This document shows, in pieces, positions 1 through 11,451 of a DNA stretch of 64,000 nucleotides (position 1 is the first letter of the stretch; each line of letters starts with the position of its first letter). This DNA is from Pseudomonadota bacterium. GTDB taxonomy: Bacteria; Pseudomonadota; Alphaproteobacteria; Rhizobiales; Xanthobacteraceae. Made by a program: the position numbers and the translations under genes. Location: contig JAFECJ010000012.1 in NCBI GenBank assembly GCA_018242205.1, positions 1 through 64,000 on the forward strand. Direction: 5' to 3'. Below the pieces are notes generated by a model. That model saw only the letters and a program-made list of their open reading frames with translations. It had not been told where the DNA came from and made no database searches.

Positions 1-338
<338 letters not shown>

Positions 339-560
339 GATGAGAATTTTGAAACTGACTGGTCGAGCTTTGCTTGCGCAAAGTTTTCACGTTTTGACGA
401 GGTCCACATCACCGACCATTCGTGAGAATGACCGGCAGTGTACCTTTGAAAACGTAGACCGTCAGAAGTCTCGCCCGACCGTAGCCGCGTTGAATTGCTT
501 CAACCCGAACTGCGGTCCGCAAGGACTCCGCCGTCCACGTTTCTCTTTCTTCCGATTCAC

Positions 561-572
561 TTGTCAAACAGC
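561..572 (-). promoter_or_regulatory. boxA-like antitermination site in the 16S leader
   Basis: On the minus strand the leader reads GCTGTTTGACAA, close to the boxA consensus that loads Nus factors onto rRNA transcripts. It lies about 220 nt upstream of the mature 16S end. A perfect 7-bp hairpin (GGGATCC / GGATCCC, 575-590) lies just before it in transcription order. Confidence 0.55.
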
Positions 573-740
573 CCGGGATCCGAGGATCCCATCCAACCGG
601 TGGCCCAGTTGGCTACCGAAACGCGCCATCGGAGCAGCACGGCCGAATAACTATCGGCCGTTGTTTCACTGTTCCAGTGAGGAGCTTCGGAGGCGCGCTA
701 TCGCGCCGTAACTTGCGGTGCGGCGCGCCGATGGGTGGGT

Positions 741-769
741 ATATAGGTTAGGCCGCTCCCCCCTGTCAA
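741..769 (-). promoter_or_regulatory. rRNA operon promoter
   Basis: The minus strand shows TTGACA (764-769), a 17-bp spacer and CTATAT (741-746), almost the sigma-70 housekeeping consensus. It is correctly placed for an rRNA operon, with transcription starting near 735 and giving a leader of about 400 nt. It is the best promoter match in the window. Confidence 0.75.
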
Positions 770-1123
770 CCGCAAAAACAACGTTCTTGTGACACTTCGC
801 GCAACGGTTCGTTTGCCTTCCAGCGAGGGAAAAATCAGGGAAAATGGGCGGAAAAACTCGACTTTCCGGCCCAATTCCGTGCCACGCCGTACTCAAGCCA
901 TATTCAAAGCCCCTCCTTGTCCCAAGTTCGGTGACAGATTTTTTCCGCGCCCCACAGCGGCGGCGGTGCGGAGTGGGTTTCCCAGAATTCCGCGTCGGCG
1001 GCGGGTCCGTGATTGACGGGTCGGACCTCGGGAGGCATCGTGCCGCCGCACTTCGATGGCTGATTTGGCTTAGCCGCCGGTTCGCCACGGCGCCGGGTCG
1101 AGAAGCGCAGGGGACTAGGAAGC

Positions 1124-3106
1124 TTGGACCACACACGGTCGCGCGGCGCGCATCGGTCAAAAGCAGACGTGATCGAGCTGGGCCTCGAGGCTCCGCTGTC
1201 GGTCGATGGCGGCAATTCCGGTTTTGTCGATCGCCGCCGCGTCTCGGTGCAGTGGTTTGCCGGCACGATCCTGACCGCGTTGTGCGGCGCTGCCCTCATG
1301 GGCGGCGCCGTTTTCACATCGCTCGATGGCGAGACCAATTTCGCGACCCTGCCAGAACGTGCCGAAGTCGCGCTGCGCGGCGCCATTAACGCCGGCGCCG
1401 AAAAGCTTGGCGTCCGCAAAAGCGATCGCCTGCAGACTTACGAAGAACCGTCTTTTGCCAAGCAGGTCATCCGCGTTTCGACGACCAGCCGCCAGGGCAA
1501 TCATGAAGTCGTGCGCGTACGGCCTTTCGTCCGTGTCACCGGCAACCTCGCCCTGTCGCTGAGCGATCTCTCGGCCAATATCCCGCCCTTCAATCCGCAA
1601 GCCCTGCTGGCCGAGAACACCCCGGCCGGCACTTCGACGCCCGATGATGCGCCGGCGGCGGAGCCCGACGCCGAAGTCTCCTTCGTGATGCGCGATCTCG
1701 CGCCGATGATGCCGCGCCTTAAGATCGCGCTGCAGACGCCGAACGACGAGGTGATGGCGCGCGTCAAGGAAGCAGCGGACTGGACCGAAAAGGCCGCCAA
1801 TCATCTGCCGATCGCCAACAACATCACCGGCATCAAGCTCGCTTACGCCGGCGCCGCGGCTCCCGATCCTTATGCCGGCTTCGAGGCACGCGTCGTTCCC
1901 GAGAACATCACGCTGCTGCCGAAGACCACCAATGAAACCACCGGCGGCAATTCGTTCAACGAAAAAACTGTCCTGGCCAAGAAAGGCGACAGCGTCGCCT
2001 CGATCTTGAAGGATCTCGGCGCCACCACAGACGACATCAACGCGGTTATCGGCACGCTGGGCGTGCGCGGACGGGATGGCACGCTAAAGGAAGGCCAGAA
2101 GCTGCGCATCCTCATGTCGCCGATGCCCGGCTCGGCCGCGCCGCGGCCGATCCGCGTCATCGTCGCCGGCGATACCGGCATCGAAGCGGTGGCCGCACTG
2201 TCGGACGCCGGCAAATACGTGTCGGTCGATGTCAAGAACGTCGACAACGATGTCGCCGACAACACCGATCAGAACGCCGACGAAAACGACGACGGCAGCG
2301 GCGTGCGGCTTTATCAGAGCGTCTACGAGACCGCGCTGCGCAACCAGATTCCCCGGCCGATTATCGACGAGCTCATCCGCATCTACTCCTACGACGTCGA
2401 TTTTCAACGCAAGGTACAGCCGGGCGACTCGTTTGAAGTGCTGTACGCCGGCGAAGACGAAACGCCGGGCCCCGACAGCCGCAACGATGTGCTGTTCACC
2501 CAGCTCACGGTCGGCGGCGAGGTCAAGAAATTCTATCGCTTTCAGTCGCCCGACGACGGCCTGGTCGATTACTACGACGAGAATGGCAAGAGCGCGAAGA
2601 AGTTCCTGGTGCGCAAGCCGGTCACCATCGGCATCATGCGCTCGGGTTTCGGCATCCGCCGCCATCCAATTCTCGGCTACACCAAGATGCACACCGGCGT
2701 GGACTGGGCGGCGCCGACCGGAACGCCGATTTATGCCGCAGGCAACGGGGTGATCGAGAAGGAAGGCTGGGAGTCCGGCTACGGCAAATTCATTCTCATC
2801 AAGCACAACAACGGCTACGAGACCGCTTACGGCCACATGAGCGCCTATGCGCGTGGCGTCGAGGAAGGCAAGCGCGTGCGCCAGGGCCAGGTCATCGGCT
2901 TCGTCGGATCGACCGGCCTTTCGACCGGCTCGCATGTGCACTACGAAATCCGCGTCAACGGCCGCTTTGTCGATCCGATGCGCATCAAGCTGCCGCGCGG
3001 CCGCGAACTGGCCGGAACGATGATGGCAAGCTTCGAGCAGGAGCGCGACCGCATCGACGGTATCATGGCGCGAAAGCCCTCGCGCGTCGCCTCGAGCGCG
3101 AAGTAA
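1124..3106 (+). CDS. M23 family metallopeptidase, membrane-anchored
   Basis: Predicted zinc peptidoglycan endopeptidase, 660 residues, held in the inner membrane with its catalytic domain in the periplasm. One membrane segment lies at about 42-64. A LysM/OapA-like wall-binding region (KKGDSVASILKDLG) lies at about 280-330. The C-terminal M23 domain (about 505-610) keeps the lysostaphin-type ligands: His in GIRRHPILG, HxxxD in HTGVD, and HVH near residue 605. In this family the domain cuts peptide cross-links or activates amidases. The start is a TTG at 1124 behind AGGA; no better ATG lies upstream of the membrane segment. It stands alone beside the rRNA operon. Function is secure at family level; exact bond specificity is not. 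Confidence 0.93.
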   Translation: MDHTRSRGAHRSKADVIELGLEAPLSVDGGNSGFVDRRRVSVQWFAGTILTALCGAALMGGAVFTSLDGETNFATLPERAEVALRGAINAGAEKLGVRKSDRLQTYEEPSFAKQVIRVSTTSRQGNHEVVRVRPFVRVTGNLALSLSDLSANIPPFNPQALLAENTPAGTSTPDDAPAAEPDAEVSFVMRDLAPMMPRLKIALQTPNDEVMARVKEAADWTEKAANHLPIANNITGIKLAYAGAAAPDPYAGFEARVVPENITLLPKTTNETTGGNSFNEKTVLAKKGDSVASILKDLGATTDDINAVIGTLGVRGRDGTLKEGQKLRILMSPMPGSAAPRPIRVIVAGDTGIEAVAALSDAGKYVSVDVKNVDNDVADNTDQNADENDDGSGVRLYQSVYETALRNQIPRPIIDELIRIYSYDVDFQRKVQPGDSFEVLYAGEDETPGPDSRNDVLFTQLTVGGEVKKFYRFQSPDDGLVDYYDENGKSAKKFLVRKPVTIGIMRSGFGIRRHPILGYTKMHTGVDWAAPTGTPIYAAGNGVIEKEGWESGYGKFILIKHNNGYETAYGHMSAYARGVEEGKRVRQGQVIGFVGSTGLSTGSHVHYEIRVNGRFVDPMRIKLPRGRELAGTMMASFEQERDRIDGIMARKPSRVASSAK

Positions 3107-3170
3107 ACGCGTCGCTTCAGTTTCCGCGTTCCAGTCGGCGGGTGTTGCAATGACCGTCGCCCAGGACTAG

Positions 3171-3200
3171 TTGACAGCTCCTGTCGATCGTCCGCACAAT
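3171..3200 (+). promoter_or_regulatory. possible promoter of the AraC-type regulator
   Basis: TTGACA (3171-3176) is followed after 18 bp by CACAAT, a fair sigma-70-like match. A short inverted repeat (GACAG-CTC-CTGTC, 3173-3185) overlaps the -35 region and could be a regulator site. Confidence 0.35.
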
Positions 3201-3241
3201 AATTTTGCAAACGGCCGACAGGGCTCGGGCATTTATTATTC

Positions 3242-4153
3242 GTGGCTCAACCTATGCCGCGCTTGCCCTTTTCGTACCAGGAAACGCACCGGGTTGTTCG
3301 TCAGCCAGGGAGCATCGTGCATTGCTCAAGCGAAACGGCCGATTGGTCATCGCTTTTTGCCTGCATCTGCTCGGAAGCGCCGTTTGAAGGCTCCTTTGCC
3401 GCGGTGAAAGACCATCTCATCGTGATCCCGTTGGACAAACCGGTTCGTATCGCGCGGCAGATCGGCGGCGAGCGGCAGGAACAAATATTGTTGCCGGGCA
3501 GCGTGACCATCACGCCGGGCGGCGCCGACTTCGCAATGCAAACGTCGTCGGCAGGCAACAGCTACGACACCCTGCATCTCTACATTCGCGACGAGTCCAT
3601 TCGCGAAATCAGCCGCGACATGTTCGGGCCGCAGGCCGCGACTGATCTGCCGCCGAGCGTGGGCATCATGGACGATATCCTCCGTGCCATCGCCTTCGAA
3701 ATCAGGAAGATGCTGATGGAGCCCGCGCCAGCCGATCGGATCTATGCGGAGTCCCTATCGCAGACGATCGCCGCTCACCTTGCCCGGACACTTGTGTCCG
3801 GGCGCTCGCTGAAAGCCGATGAACCGCGCAAGCTGACTCCGCAGCAGTGCAAGCGCGCGATCGAATATATCGAGGAATATCTGGGCGAGAGCCTCACTCT
3901 GGCCGGCATCGCCAAGGCCGCCGGCGTCAGCACTGGACGGCTGAACAACGAGTTCAGGCGCAGCATGGCGATCGCGCCTTATCAGTATGTGATGAATGCG
4001 CGGGTCCGGCGCGCCAATGCACTGCTCTCAACCTCCGACCTGTCGTTGGCGGAGATTGCTCTGCGTTGCGGCTTCAGCAATCAACAGCACATGACCCGCA
4101 TCGTCCGGCGCGCGACGGGCCGCACGCCGGGCGCCATCAGGCGGGCCCGCTAG
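3242..4153 (+). CDS. AraC family transcriptional regulator
   Basis: DNA-binding regulator of about 303 residues. The N-terminal 180 residues look like the AraC-binding-like (cupin-type) sensor domain, with a run of beta-strand-like sequence through residue 120. The C-terminal 100 residues hold the two AraC/XylS helix-turn-helix motifs: SLTLAGIAKAAGVSTGRLNN, then LSLAEIALRCGFSNQQHMTR. The effector is unknown. The start is uncertain (GTG at 3242, or ATG at 3254; neither has a good ribosome binding site). It lies directly upstream of, and in line with, three small enzyme-like genes, and a direct repeat suited to an AraC-type dimer sits in the gap after it, so control of that cluster is the likely role. 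Confidence 0.9.
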   Translation: MAQPMPRLPFSYQETHRVVRQPGSIVHCSSETADWSSLFACICSEAPFEGSFAAVKDHLIVIPLDKPVRIARQIGGERQEQILLPGSVTITPGGADFAMQTSSAGNSYDTLHLYIRDESIREISRDMFGPQAATDLPPSVGIMDDILRAIAFEIRKMLMEPAPADRIYAESLSQTIAAHLARTLVSGRSLKADEPRKLTPQQCKRAIEYIEEYLGESLTLAGIAKAAGVSTGRLNNEFRRSMAIAPYQYVMNARVRRANALLSTSDLSLAEIALRCGFSNQQHMTRIVRRATGRTPGAIRRAR

Positions 4154-4172
4154 CCCGGCGGCGGCGCCCTTT

Positions 4173-4206
4173 CCGATCCTGCAAAAAATCGAGGCCGATC
4201 CTGCAA
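4173..4206 (+). promoter_or_regulatory. 22-bp-phased direct repeat, candidate AraC-type operator
   Basis: The 12-mer CCGATCCTGCAA occurs at 4173-4184 and again at 4195-4206, exactly 22 bp apart, about two helical turns. Direct repeats with 21-22 bp phasing are how AraC/XylS proteins bind. The site lies just after the araC-like gene and about 105 bp before the next start codon. Binding is inferred. Confidence 0.45.
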
Positions 4207-4310
4207 TCGTGGCCTGCAGGCTCCGTCTTACAATGCCCGCTCCAAAAAACGGACGGGATTTCGCGCCAGCCCGCCGGAGCCAACAGGCGCTCGCAGGTGG
4301 GAAAACGCCG

Positions 4311-4793
4311 ATGACCGCACTCGTCGAACAAGCAAAACTGACCGTGGATGCTTTGATCGCGGGGCGCCACGCTGCGCAGACCTATGAGCAGAAGGTTCAA
4401 CATGCGCTCGACCTCGTCGAAATGCACTTGCAGGAAGAAAACCCCGAGCGCATCGACGAATGTATCCGGCTCTATACCGATGACGCCGTGTGGGAGGCGC
4501 CCGCGCGCAAGGTCTCCTATCAAGGCCGCGAACTGATCAAGAAGATGTATCTGCGCGTGTTCAACGGCGTCGTCGACTTTGAATTCATCCCCGTGGAACG
4601 CTGGGCGACGCCGGACCGTGTGTTCGACGACTCCTATGTCAATTTCAAGATTGTCGGAGATGCCTTCGACAATTGCCCCTACCCCGCCGGAACAAGGGTG
4701 CAGATGCGGCTTATTCATTCCTTCCATATTCGCGACGGATTGATCTCGCGTGAGATCGGCTATGAGGTGTGGCGCCGCGCCGACGACCAGTAA
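4311..4793 (+). CDS. NTF2-like (SnoaL-type) protein
   Basis: About 160 residues with the pattern of the NTF2/SnoaL cone-shaped fold: a long N-terminal helix, then DECIRLYTDDAVWEAPARKV, a segment ending in an FNGVVDFEFIPVERW-like strand, and a C-terminal pair of strands (MRLIHSFHIRDGLISREIGYEVW). Members include polyketide cyclases, isomerases and dehydratases, and many have no known reaction. ATG at 4311 is chosen because AGGTGG lies 11 bp upstream; the frame stays open further upstream without such a signal. It is the first gene of the cluster continuing with the NIPSNAP and NmrA-like genes. Substrate unknown. Confidence 0.82.
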   Translation: MTALVEQAKLTVDALIAGRHAAQTYEQKVQHALDLVEMHLQEENPERIDECIRLYTDDAVWEAPARKVSYQGRELIKKMYLRVFNGVVDFEFIPVERWATPDRVFDDSYVNFKIVGDAFDNCPYPAGTRVQMRLIHSFHIRDGLISREIGYEVWRRADDQ

Positions 4794-4826
4794 CGGCCCA
4801 CAAAACACAGCACGGAGGACGGTGCG

Positions 4827-5546
4827 ATGCTGTTCGAACGACGGGCCTACACGCTGCGACCGGGATGCGAGGACGCCTACTGGGCGCTGCACCGCCAACA
4901 TAACAGCCCGGCGTCGCTGCGCGTTCTCCTTGAGCGGAATATCGGTTTTTTCGCGACGACCGCCGGCGACGGCGAGCGTATCGTGCATCTTTACCGCTGG
5001 GACAGCTACGATGACGCCAAACAACGCCTCGCGGCGATCGTCACGCCGGAGCGCGCGGATTACTTTGTCACGGCGCGCAAACTTCTTCTGCGTCAGGAAA
5101 ACGCCTATCTCGACCGCGCGCCGGTCGCCGAGCTGAGTCCGCTGTGGAACGACAAGCGCGACTGGCTGCCCGGAAGCCCCGCCTTCCCGGATGTCGGCAA
5201 CGCCGGCACGCTCGCTATTTCAGAGAGCGTTCTCGATTTTCTACCCGGCGCGACGGCCGCCTATTGGGAAGGCTTTCGCAAACTCAGTCCGGCGACGATC
5301 GACGTCGCCTGCAACCGCGTGATCGCCAGCTTCTACGTCACGGTCGGCAGCCTGCATCGTGTTTTCACCTACCACTGGCACCGGAGCTGGCCGGAGGCGG
5401 AAGAGCAGCGCCGTCAGCTTGCGGAACGGCCGGACTGGAATGCTTTCATGGACGACAACCGGACCCGTATCGTCAGCGGCCAGGTCGCGAATCTGCGGCC
5501 AAGTCCGGTCTCGTGGATGCGCGCTTTGTTCGAGCATTCGAAGTAA
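4827..5546 (+). CDS. NIPSNAP family protein
   Basis: 239 residues. The N-terminal half starts with the family's typical pattern (LFERRAYTLRPGCEDAYW, then FATTAGDGERIVHLYRWDSY), a ferredoxin-like alpha/beta barrel. The C-terminal half looks like a second, weaker copy (YHWHRSWPEAEEQRRQL). Bacterial NIPSNAP proteins are usually found in catabolic clusters but their chemistry is unsettled. GGAGG lies 8 bp before the ATG. It is 33 bp after the NTF2-like gene and 61 bp before the NmrA-like gene, so co-transcription is likely. Confidence 0.85.
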   Translation: MLFERRAYTLRPGCEDAYWALHRQHNSPASLRVLLERNIGFFATTAGDGERIVHLYRWDSYDDAKQRLAAIVTPERADYFVTARKLLLRQENAYLDRAPVAELSPLWNDKRDWLPGSPAFPDVGNAGTLAISESVLDFLPGATAAYWEGFRKLSPATIDVACNRVIASFYVTVGSLHRVFTYHWHRSWPEAEEQRRQLAERPDWNAFMDDNRTRIVSGQVANLRPSPVSWMRALFEHSK

Positions 5547-5607
5547 TCGAAGGCGTAGCCCGCTCACAACAACAAGCCGGACCGCCTTGAAAACGTGGGA
5601 GGACACC

Positions 5608-6474
5608 ATGATCGCCGTTGTTGGCGCGACCGGCAATACAGGCCGCGCCGTCGTCAAGGAACTGGCCCGGCTCGGGCAAGCGCCGCTCTGCATCGTGCGC
5701 AATCCTGACAAAGCCCACGAGGTTCTTGGCGCAGGCGCCAGGATCGCCGTCGCCGAGCTAAGTGACCGGTTCGCGCTTGTGCAGGCCTTGAAAGGCGCTT
5801 CGACCGTCTTCGTGGTGACGGGCCATAACCCCGACATGGTTACGCAGCAGAACAATGTGCTCGATGCGGCTCTCGAAGCCGGCGTGCAACATTTGGTGCG
5901 GGTGTCCGGAAGCCGCTTCTTTGTGCGGCCCGATTCACCGTCCGTGATCGGCCGTAGCCATTACGCCATCGAGGAACGGCTGCGCGCCAGCGGCATGAAA
6001 TGGGTCATCCTGCGGCCCGGCTTTTTTATGCAGAACACCTTCGCGCAAGCTCCTTTGATCAAGAACGATGGCAAGATGGTCTTGCCGTTTCCGGCCGACC
6101 TGCCATTCGCTTTCATCGACGTCCGCGATACCGGCGCTGTTGGCGCGCGGGTCCTGCTCGATCCCGCGCCTCACGTCGGCAAGATCTACGAATTCACCGG
6201 CGCAAAGAGCAATTTCGCCGAATTCGCCGATGTGTTCTCGGACGTACTGGGCCGCGAGATCACTTACGTTGCCGTGCCGTTCGAACAGGCCGAGCAGGTG
6301 ATGAGGACGCGCGGCATGCCCGAATGGCTCATCGACCACCAGCGCACGGCACGGCAGATTGCCATGGACGGCGGACTGTCCGGCGAAACGATGGAACCGA
6401 TCCGCAGCATTGCCGGTCGAGAGCCGATTACGACGCGGCAATTTATCGAGGACCACAGGGCCGTTTTCGCGTGA
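5608..6474 (+). CDS. NmrA-like NAD(P)-binding oxidoreductase
   Basis: 288 residues of the atypical short-chain dehydrogenase (NmrA/HSCARG) type. The dinucleotide-binding loop VGATGNTGRAVV is at the very N terminus, followed by the family's RVSGSRFF and WVILRPGFFMQN segments. The C-terminal part (FADVFSDVLGREITYVAVPF) is the usual substrate-lobe sequence. Members act as redox sensors or quinone reductases and often lack the classical Tyr-Lys pair. The ATG at 5608 has GGGAGGA just upstream. Last gene of the AraC-linked cluster; substrate unknown. Confidence 0.88.
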   Translation: MIAVVGATGNTGRAVVKELARLGQAPLCIVRNPDKAHEVLGAGARIAVAELSDRFALVQALKGASTVFVVTGHNPDMVTQQNNVLDAALEAGVQHLVRVSGSRFFVRPDSPSVIGRSHYAIEERLRASGMKWVILRPGFFMQNTFAQAPLIKNDGKMVLPFPADLPFAFIDVRDTGAVGARVLLDPAPHVGKIYEFTGAKSNFAEFADVFSDVLGREITYVAVPFEQAEQVMRTRGMPEWLIDHQRTARQIAMDGGLSGETMEPIRSIAGREPITTRQFIEDHRAVFA

Positions 6475-6520
6475 AATGCCGCGTACACGCGCCGGCCTGC
6501 GCAATCGACGAATCACCCGT

Positions 6521-6546
6521 GTTCATGCTTTGTACAAGGCATGAAC
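6521..6546 (+). promoter_or_regulatory. 26-bp palindrome over the helicase start codon
   Basis: Arms GTTCATGC and GCATGAAC flank the core TTGTACAA; 12 of 13 positions pair between half-sites. The helicase ATG (6541-6543) lies inside the right arm. It could be a repressor operator or an mRNA hairpin hiding the start codon. It is not the alphaproteobacterial LexA box, which is a direct repeat (GTTC N7 GTTC). Confidence 0.55.
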
Positions 6547-8628
6547 ATCGCCACGCCCATCGCCGCTGCGCCGGCTGATTATCTCGGGCAACTTAACCCC
6601 GAGCAGCGCCGCGCAGTCGAGCATGGCGGTTCGACGCTCGACGACGCCACGCCGCTTTTGATCATCGCCGGCGCCGGCTCCGGCAAGACCAACACCTTGG
6701 CGCACCGCGTCGCCCATCTCATCGTCAGCGGCGCTGATCCGCGCCGCATCCTCCTGCTGACGTTCTCGCGCCGCGCCGCGGCCGAGATGCAGCGCCGCGT
6801 CGAGCGCATCACCGCGCGCGTACTCGGCTCACAAGGGGGAACCATGGCCGGTGCGATGTCGTGGTCGGGCACCTTCCACGCCATCGGCGCCCGGCTGTTG
6901 CGCGAACATGCCCGCGACATCGGCGTCGATCCGGCTTTCACCATCCACGACCGCGAAGACTCCGCCGACCTGATGAACCTGACGCGCCACGAGCTCGGCC
7001 TGTCGAAGACGCAGAAGCGATTCCCGATGAAAGGCACCTGCCTGTCGATCTATTCGCGCGCGGTGAACGCTACCGCGCCGCTCGACGAGACTCTGGCGTC
7101 GTTCTTTCCGTGGTGCGCCGAGTGGGAAAGCGAACTGCGCACTTTGTTCGCAGCCTATGTCGAGGCCAAGCAGAAGCAGAACGTGCTCGATTACGACGAC
7201 CTGCTGCTGTACTGGGCGCAGATCATGGGCGAAGGCGCGCTGGCGACCGACATTGCCGCACGCTTCGATCACGTGATGGTCGATGAATATCAGGACACCA
7301 ACCGGCTACAGGCCTCGATCCTGCTCGGCCTGAAGCCGAATGGCCGCGGCCTGACCGTGGTCGGCGACGACGCGCAGTCGATCTATTCGTTCCGCGCCGC
7401 GACGGTGCGCAACATCCTCGACTTTCCCGGCCACTTCTCGCCGCGCGCCGAGGTTATCACGTTGGAGCGCAACTATCGCTCGACGCAAGCCATCCTCGCT
7501 GCCGCCAATGCGGTGATCGAACTGGCCAGCGAGCGCTTCACCAAGAACCTGTGGTCGGACCGCAAATCGAGCGACAGGCCGGCACTGGTCAACGTTGCCG
7601 ACGACGTGGCGCAAGCGGGCTACATCGTCGAGACGATCCTCGCCAACCGTGAGGCCGGCATCACGCTCAAATCGCAGGCGGTGCTGTTCCGCACCTCGAG
7701 CCACAGCGCTGGACTGGAGGTCGAACTGACGCGGCGGAACATTCCGTTCGTCAAATTCGGCGGCCTGAAATTTCTCGAGGCCTCGCACATCAAGGACGTG
7801 CTGGCGGTGCTGCGCTTCGTGCAGAACCCGCGCGACCGCGTCGCCGGTTTCCGCGTCGCGCAGCTTCTGCCCGGCATCGGCCCCGGCACCGCCGGCAAGC
7901 TGCTCGACAAGATGGCGCAGAGTGGCGACCCGATGCGCGCTTTGTCCGACTTCAAGCCGCCGGCGGCGGCGAGCGAATGCTGGCAGGACTTCGACGACAC
8001 GCTCGGCCTTTTGGCGCGCAACGCCGTCGGCTGGCCCGACGACATCGATGCCATCGTGCGCTGGTACGCGCCGCATATGGAGCGCATCCATGAAGACACC
8101 TCGGCGCGCGCCGCCGATCTGCAGCAACTGGCGCAGATCGCGGCGACTTATCCGAGCCGCGAACGTTTCCTCACCGAACTCACGCTCGATCCGCCCGACG
8201 CCACCAGCGACCAGTCCGGCCCGCCGCTACTCGACGAGGACTATCTGATCCTGTCGACCATCCATTCCGCCAAGGGCCAGGAATGGGATTCGGTTTATCT
8301 CCTGAACACCGTCGACGGCTGCCTGCCGTCGGATCTGTCGACCGGCTCGACGCCGGAGATCGAGGAAGAACGCCGGCTGCTTTATGTGGCGATGACCCGC
8401 GCGCGCGATCAATTGCATCTGATGGTGCCGCAGCGCTTCTTCACCCACGGCCAGCACGCAAGCGGCGACCGCCACGTCTACGCGCAGCGCACGCGCTTCA
8501 TCCCGAATGCGATGCTGAAGCACTTCGATAACCGCTCCTGGCCGCTGCGCAGCGCCGCCACGACGGCCACGCAAACGCAACGGGCGCCGATCGATCTCGG
8601 CGCCCGCATGCGTGGGATGTGGAAGTAG
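6541..8628 (+). CDS. UvrD/PcrA-like ATP-dependent DNA helicase
   Basis: 695-residue superfamily 1A 3'-5' helicase. All motifs are visible in order: Walker A (AGAGSGKTNT, about 42-51), motif II VDEYQDTN, motif III GDDAQSIYSFRAA, motif IV LERNYRS, motif V STIHSAKGQEWD, and motif VI EERRLLYVAMTRARDQL. It should unwind DNA during repair or at stalled forks. It is shorter than most PcrA/UvrD proteins (about 720-800) and lacks a long C-terminal extension, so it may be a second paralogue rather than the main UvrD; I leave the symbol empty. The start codon sits within a 26-bp palindrome. Its stop is 3 bp from the convergent clpB stop. Confidence 0.93.
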   Translation: MNIATPIAAAPADYLGQLNPEQRRAVEHGGSTLDDATPLLIIAGAGSGKTNTLAHRVAHLIVSGADPRRILLLTFSRRAAAEMQRRVERITARVLGSQGGTMAGAMSWSGTFHAIGARLLREHARDIGVDPAFTIHDREDSADLMNLTRHELGLSKTQKRFPMKGTCLSIYSRAVNATAPLDETLASFFPWCAEWESELRTLFAAYVEAKQKQNVLDYDDLLLYWAQIMGEGALATDIAARFDHVMVDEYQDTNRLQASILLGLKPNGRGLTVVGDDAQSIYSFRAATVRNILDFPGHFSPRAEVITLERNYRSTQAILAAANAVIELASERFTKNLWSDRKSSDRPALVNVADDVAQAGYIVETILANREAGITLKSQAVLFRTSSHSAGLEVELTRRNIPFVKFGGLKFLEASHIKDVLAVLRFVQNPRDRVAGFRVAQLLPGIGPGTAGKLLDKMAQSGDPMRALSDFKPPAAASECWQDFDDTLGLLARNAVGWPDDIDAIVRWYAPHMERIHEDTSARAADLQQLAQIAATYPSRERFLTELTLDPPDATSDQSGPPLLDEDYLILSTIHSAKGQEWDSVYLLNTVDGCLPSDLSTGSTPEIEEERRLLYVAMTRARDQLHLMVPQRFFTHGQHASGDRHVYAQRTRFIPNAMLKHFDNRSWPLRSAATTATQTQRAPIDLGARMRGMWK

Positions 8629-8631
8629 CTC

Positions 8632-11229
<2,598 letters not shown>

Positions 11230-11272
11230 CGTCTTGAACTCCCTTCGGCCCTTAAAGGCACCGGACTCGGTT

Positions 11273-11321
11273 GAGCATGACCTGGTCCGAAAACCGGTAT
11301 CCACTTTTCGGGGTCATGCTC
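11273..11321. repeat. interspersed palindromic repeat (GAGCATGA family)
   Basis: A 49-bp dyad begins GAGCATGAC and ends GTCATGCTC, with inner arms around GTCCGAAAACCGG and CCACTTTTCGG. I recognise this as a palindromic repeat widespread in Bradyrhizobium and Rhodopseudomonas genomes. Here it lies in the presumed 5' untranslated region of clpB. Confidence 0.7.
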
Positions 11322-11353
11322 GCTCAGGCCCCATGGCGGCGGCCTGTTGCTCC

Positions 11354-11383
11354 ATATGTGGGTGCCATTTTGCCGGTTTGAAG
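11354..11383 (-). promoter_or_regulatory. sigma-32-like heat-shock promoter of clpB
   Basis: The minus strand reads CTTCAAA (11377-11383), 15 bp, then CCACATAT (11354-11361), near the heat-shock consensus CTTGAAA / CCCCATNT. Its place about 125 bp upstream of the clpB start suits a clpB promoter. Confidence 0.45.
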
Positions 11384-11451
11384 GGCCGCCCGGCTTGATA
11401 TAGGTCAGGCTTAACCGTTTCCGCCGCCAGAAAACTGTCAGAGAAATTCCA

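Larger units (their letters stand above)
339..1123. other. rRNA leader and intergenic region, no gene seen
   Basis: This stretch holds the 16S leader, the boxA-like site and the rRNA promoter, then about 350 bp leading to the M23 peptidase gene. The open frames in it overlap one another on both strands, resemble no protein family, and are not reported as genes. Confidence 0.7.

Noticed and set aside
6521..6546. Palindrome at the helicase start as a LexA (SOS) box
   Set aside because: Alphaproteobacterial LexA sites are direct repeats GTTC-N7-GTTC; here the GTTC and GAAC arms are inverted and 18 bp apart.
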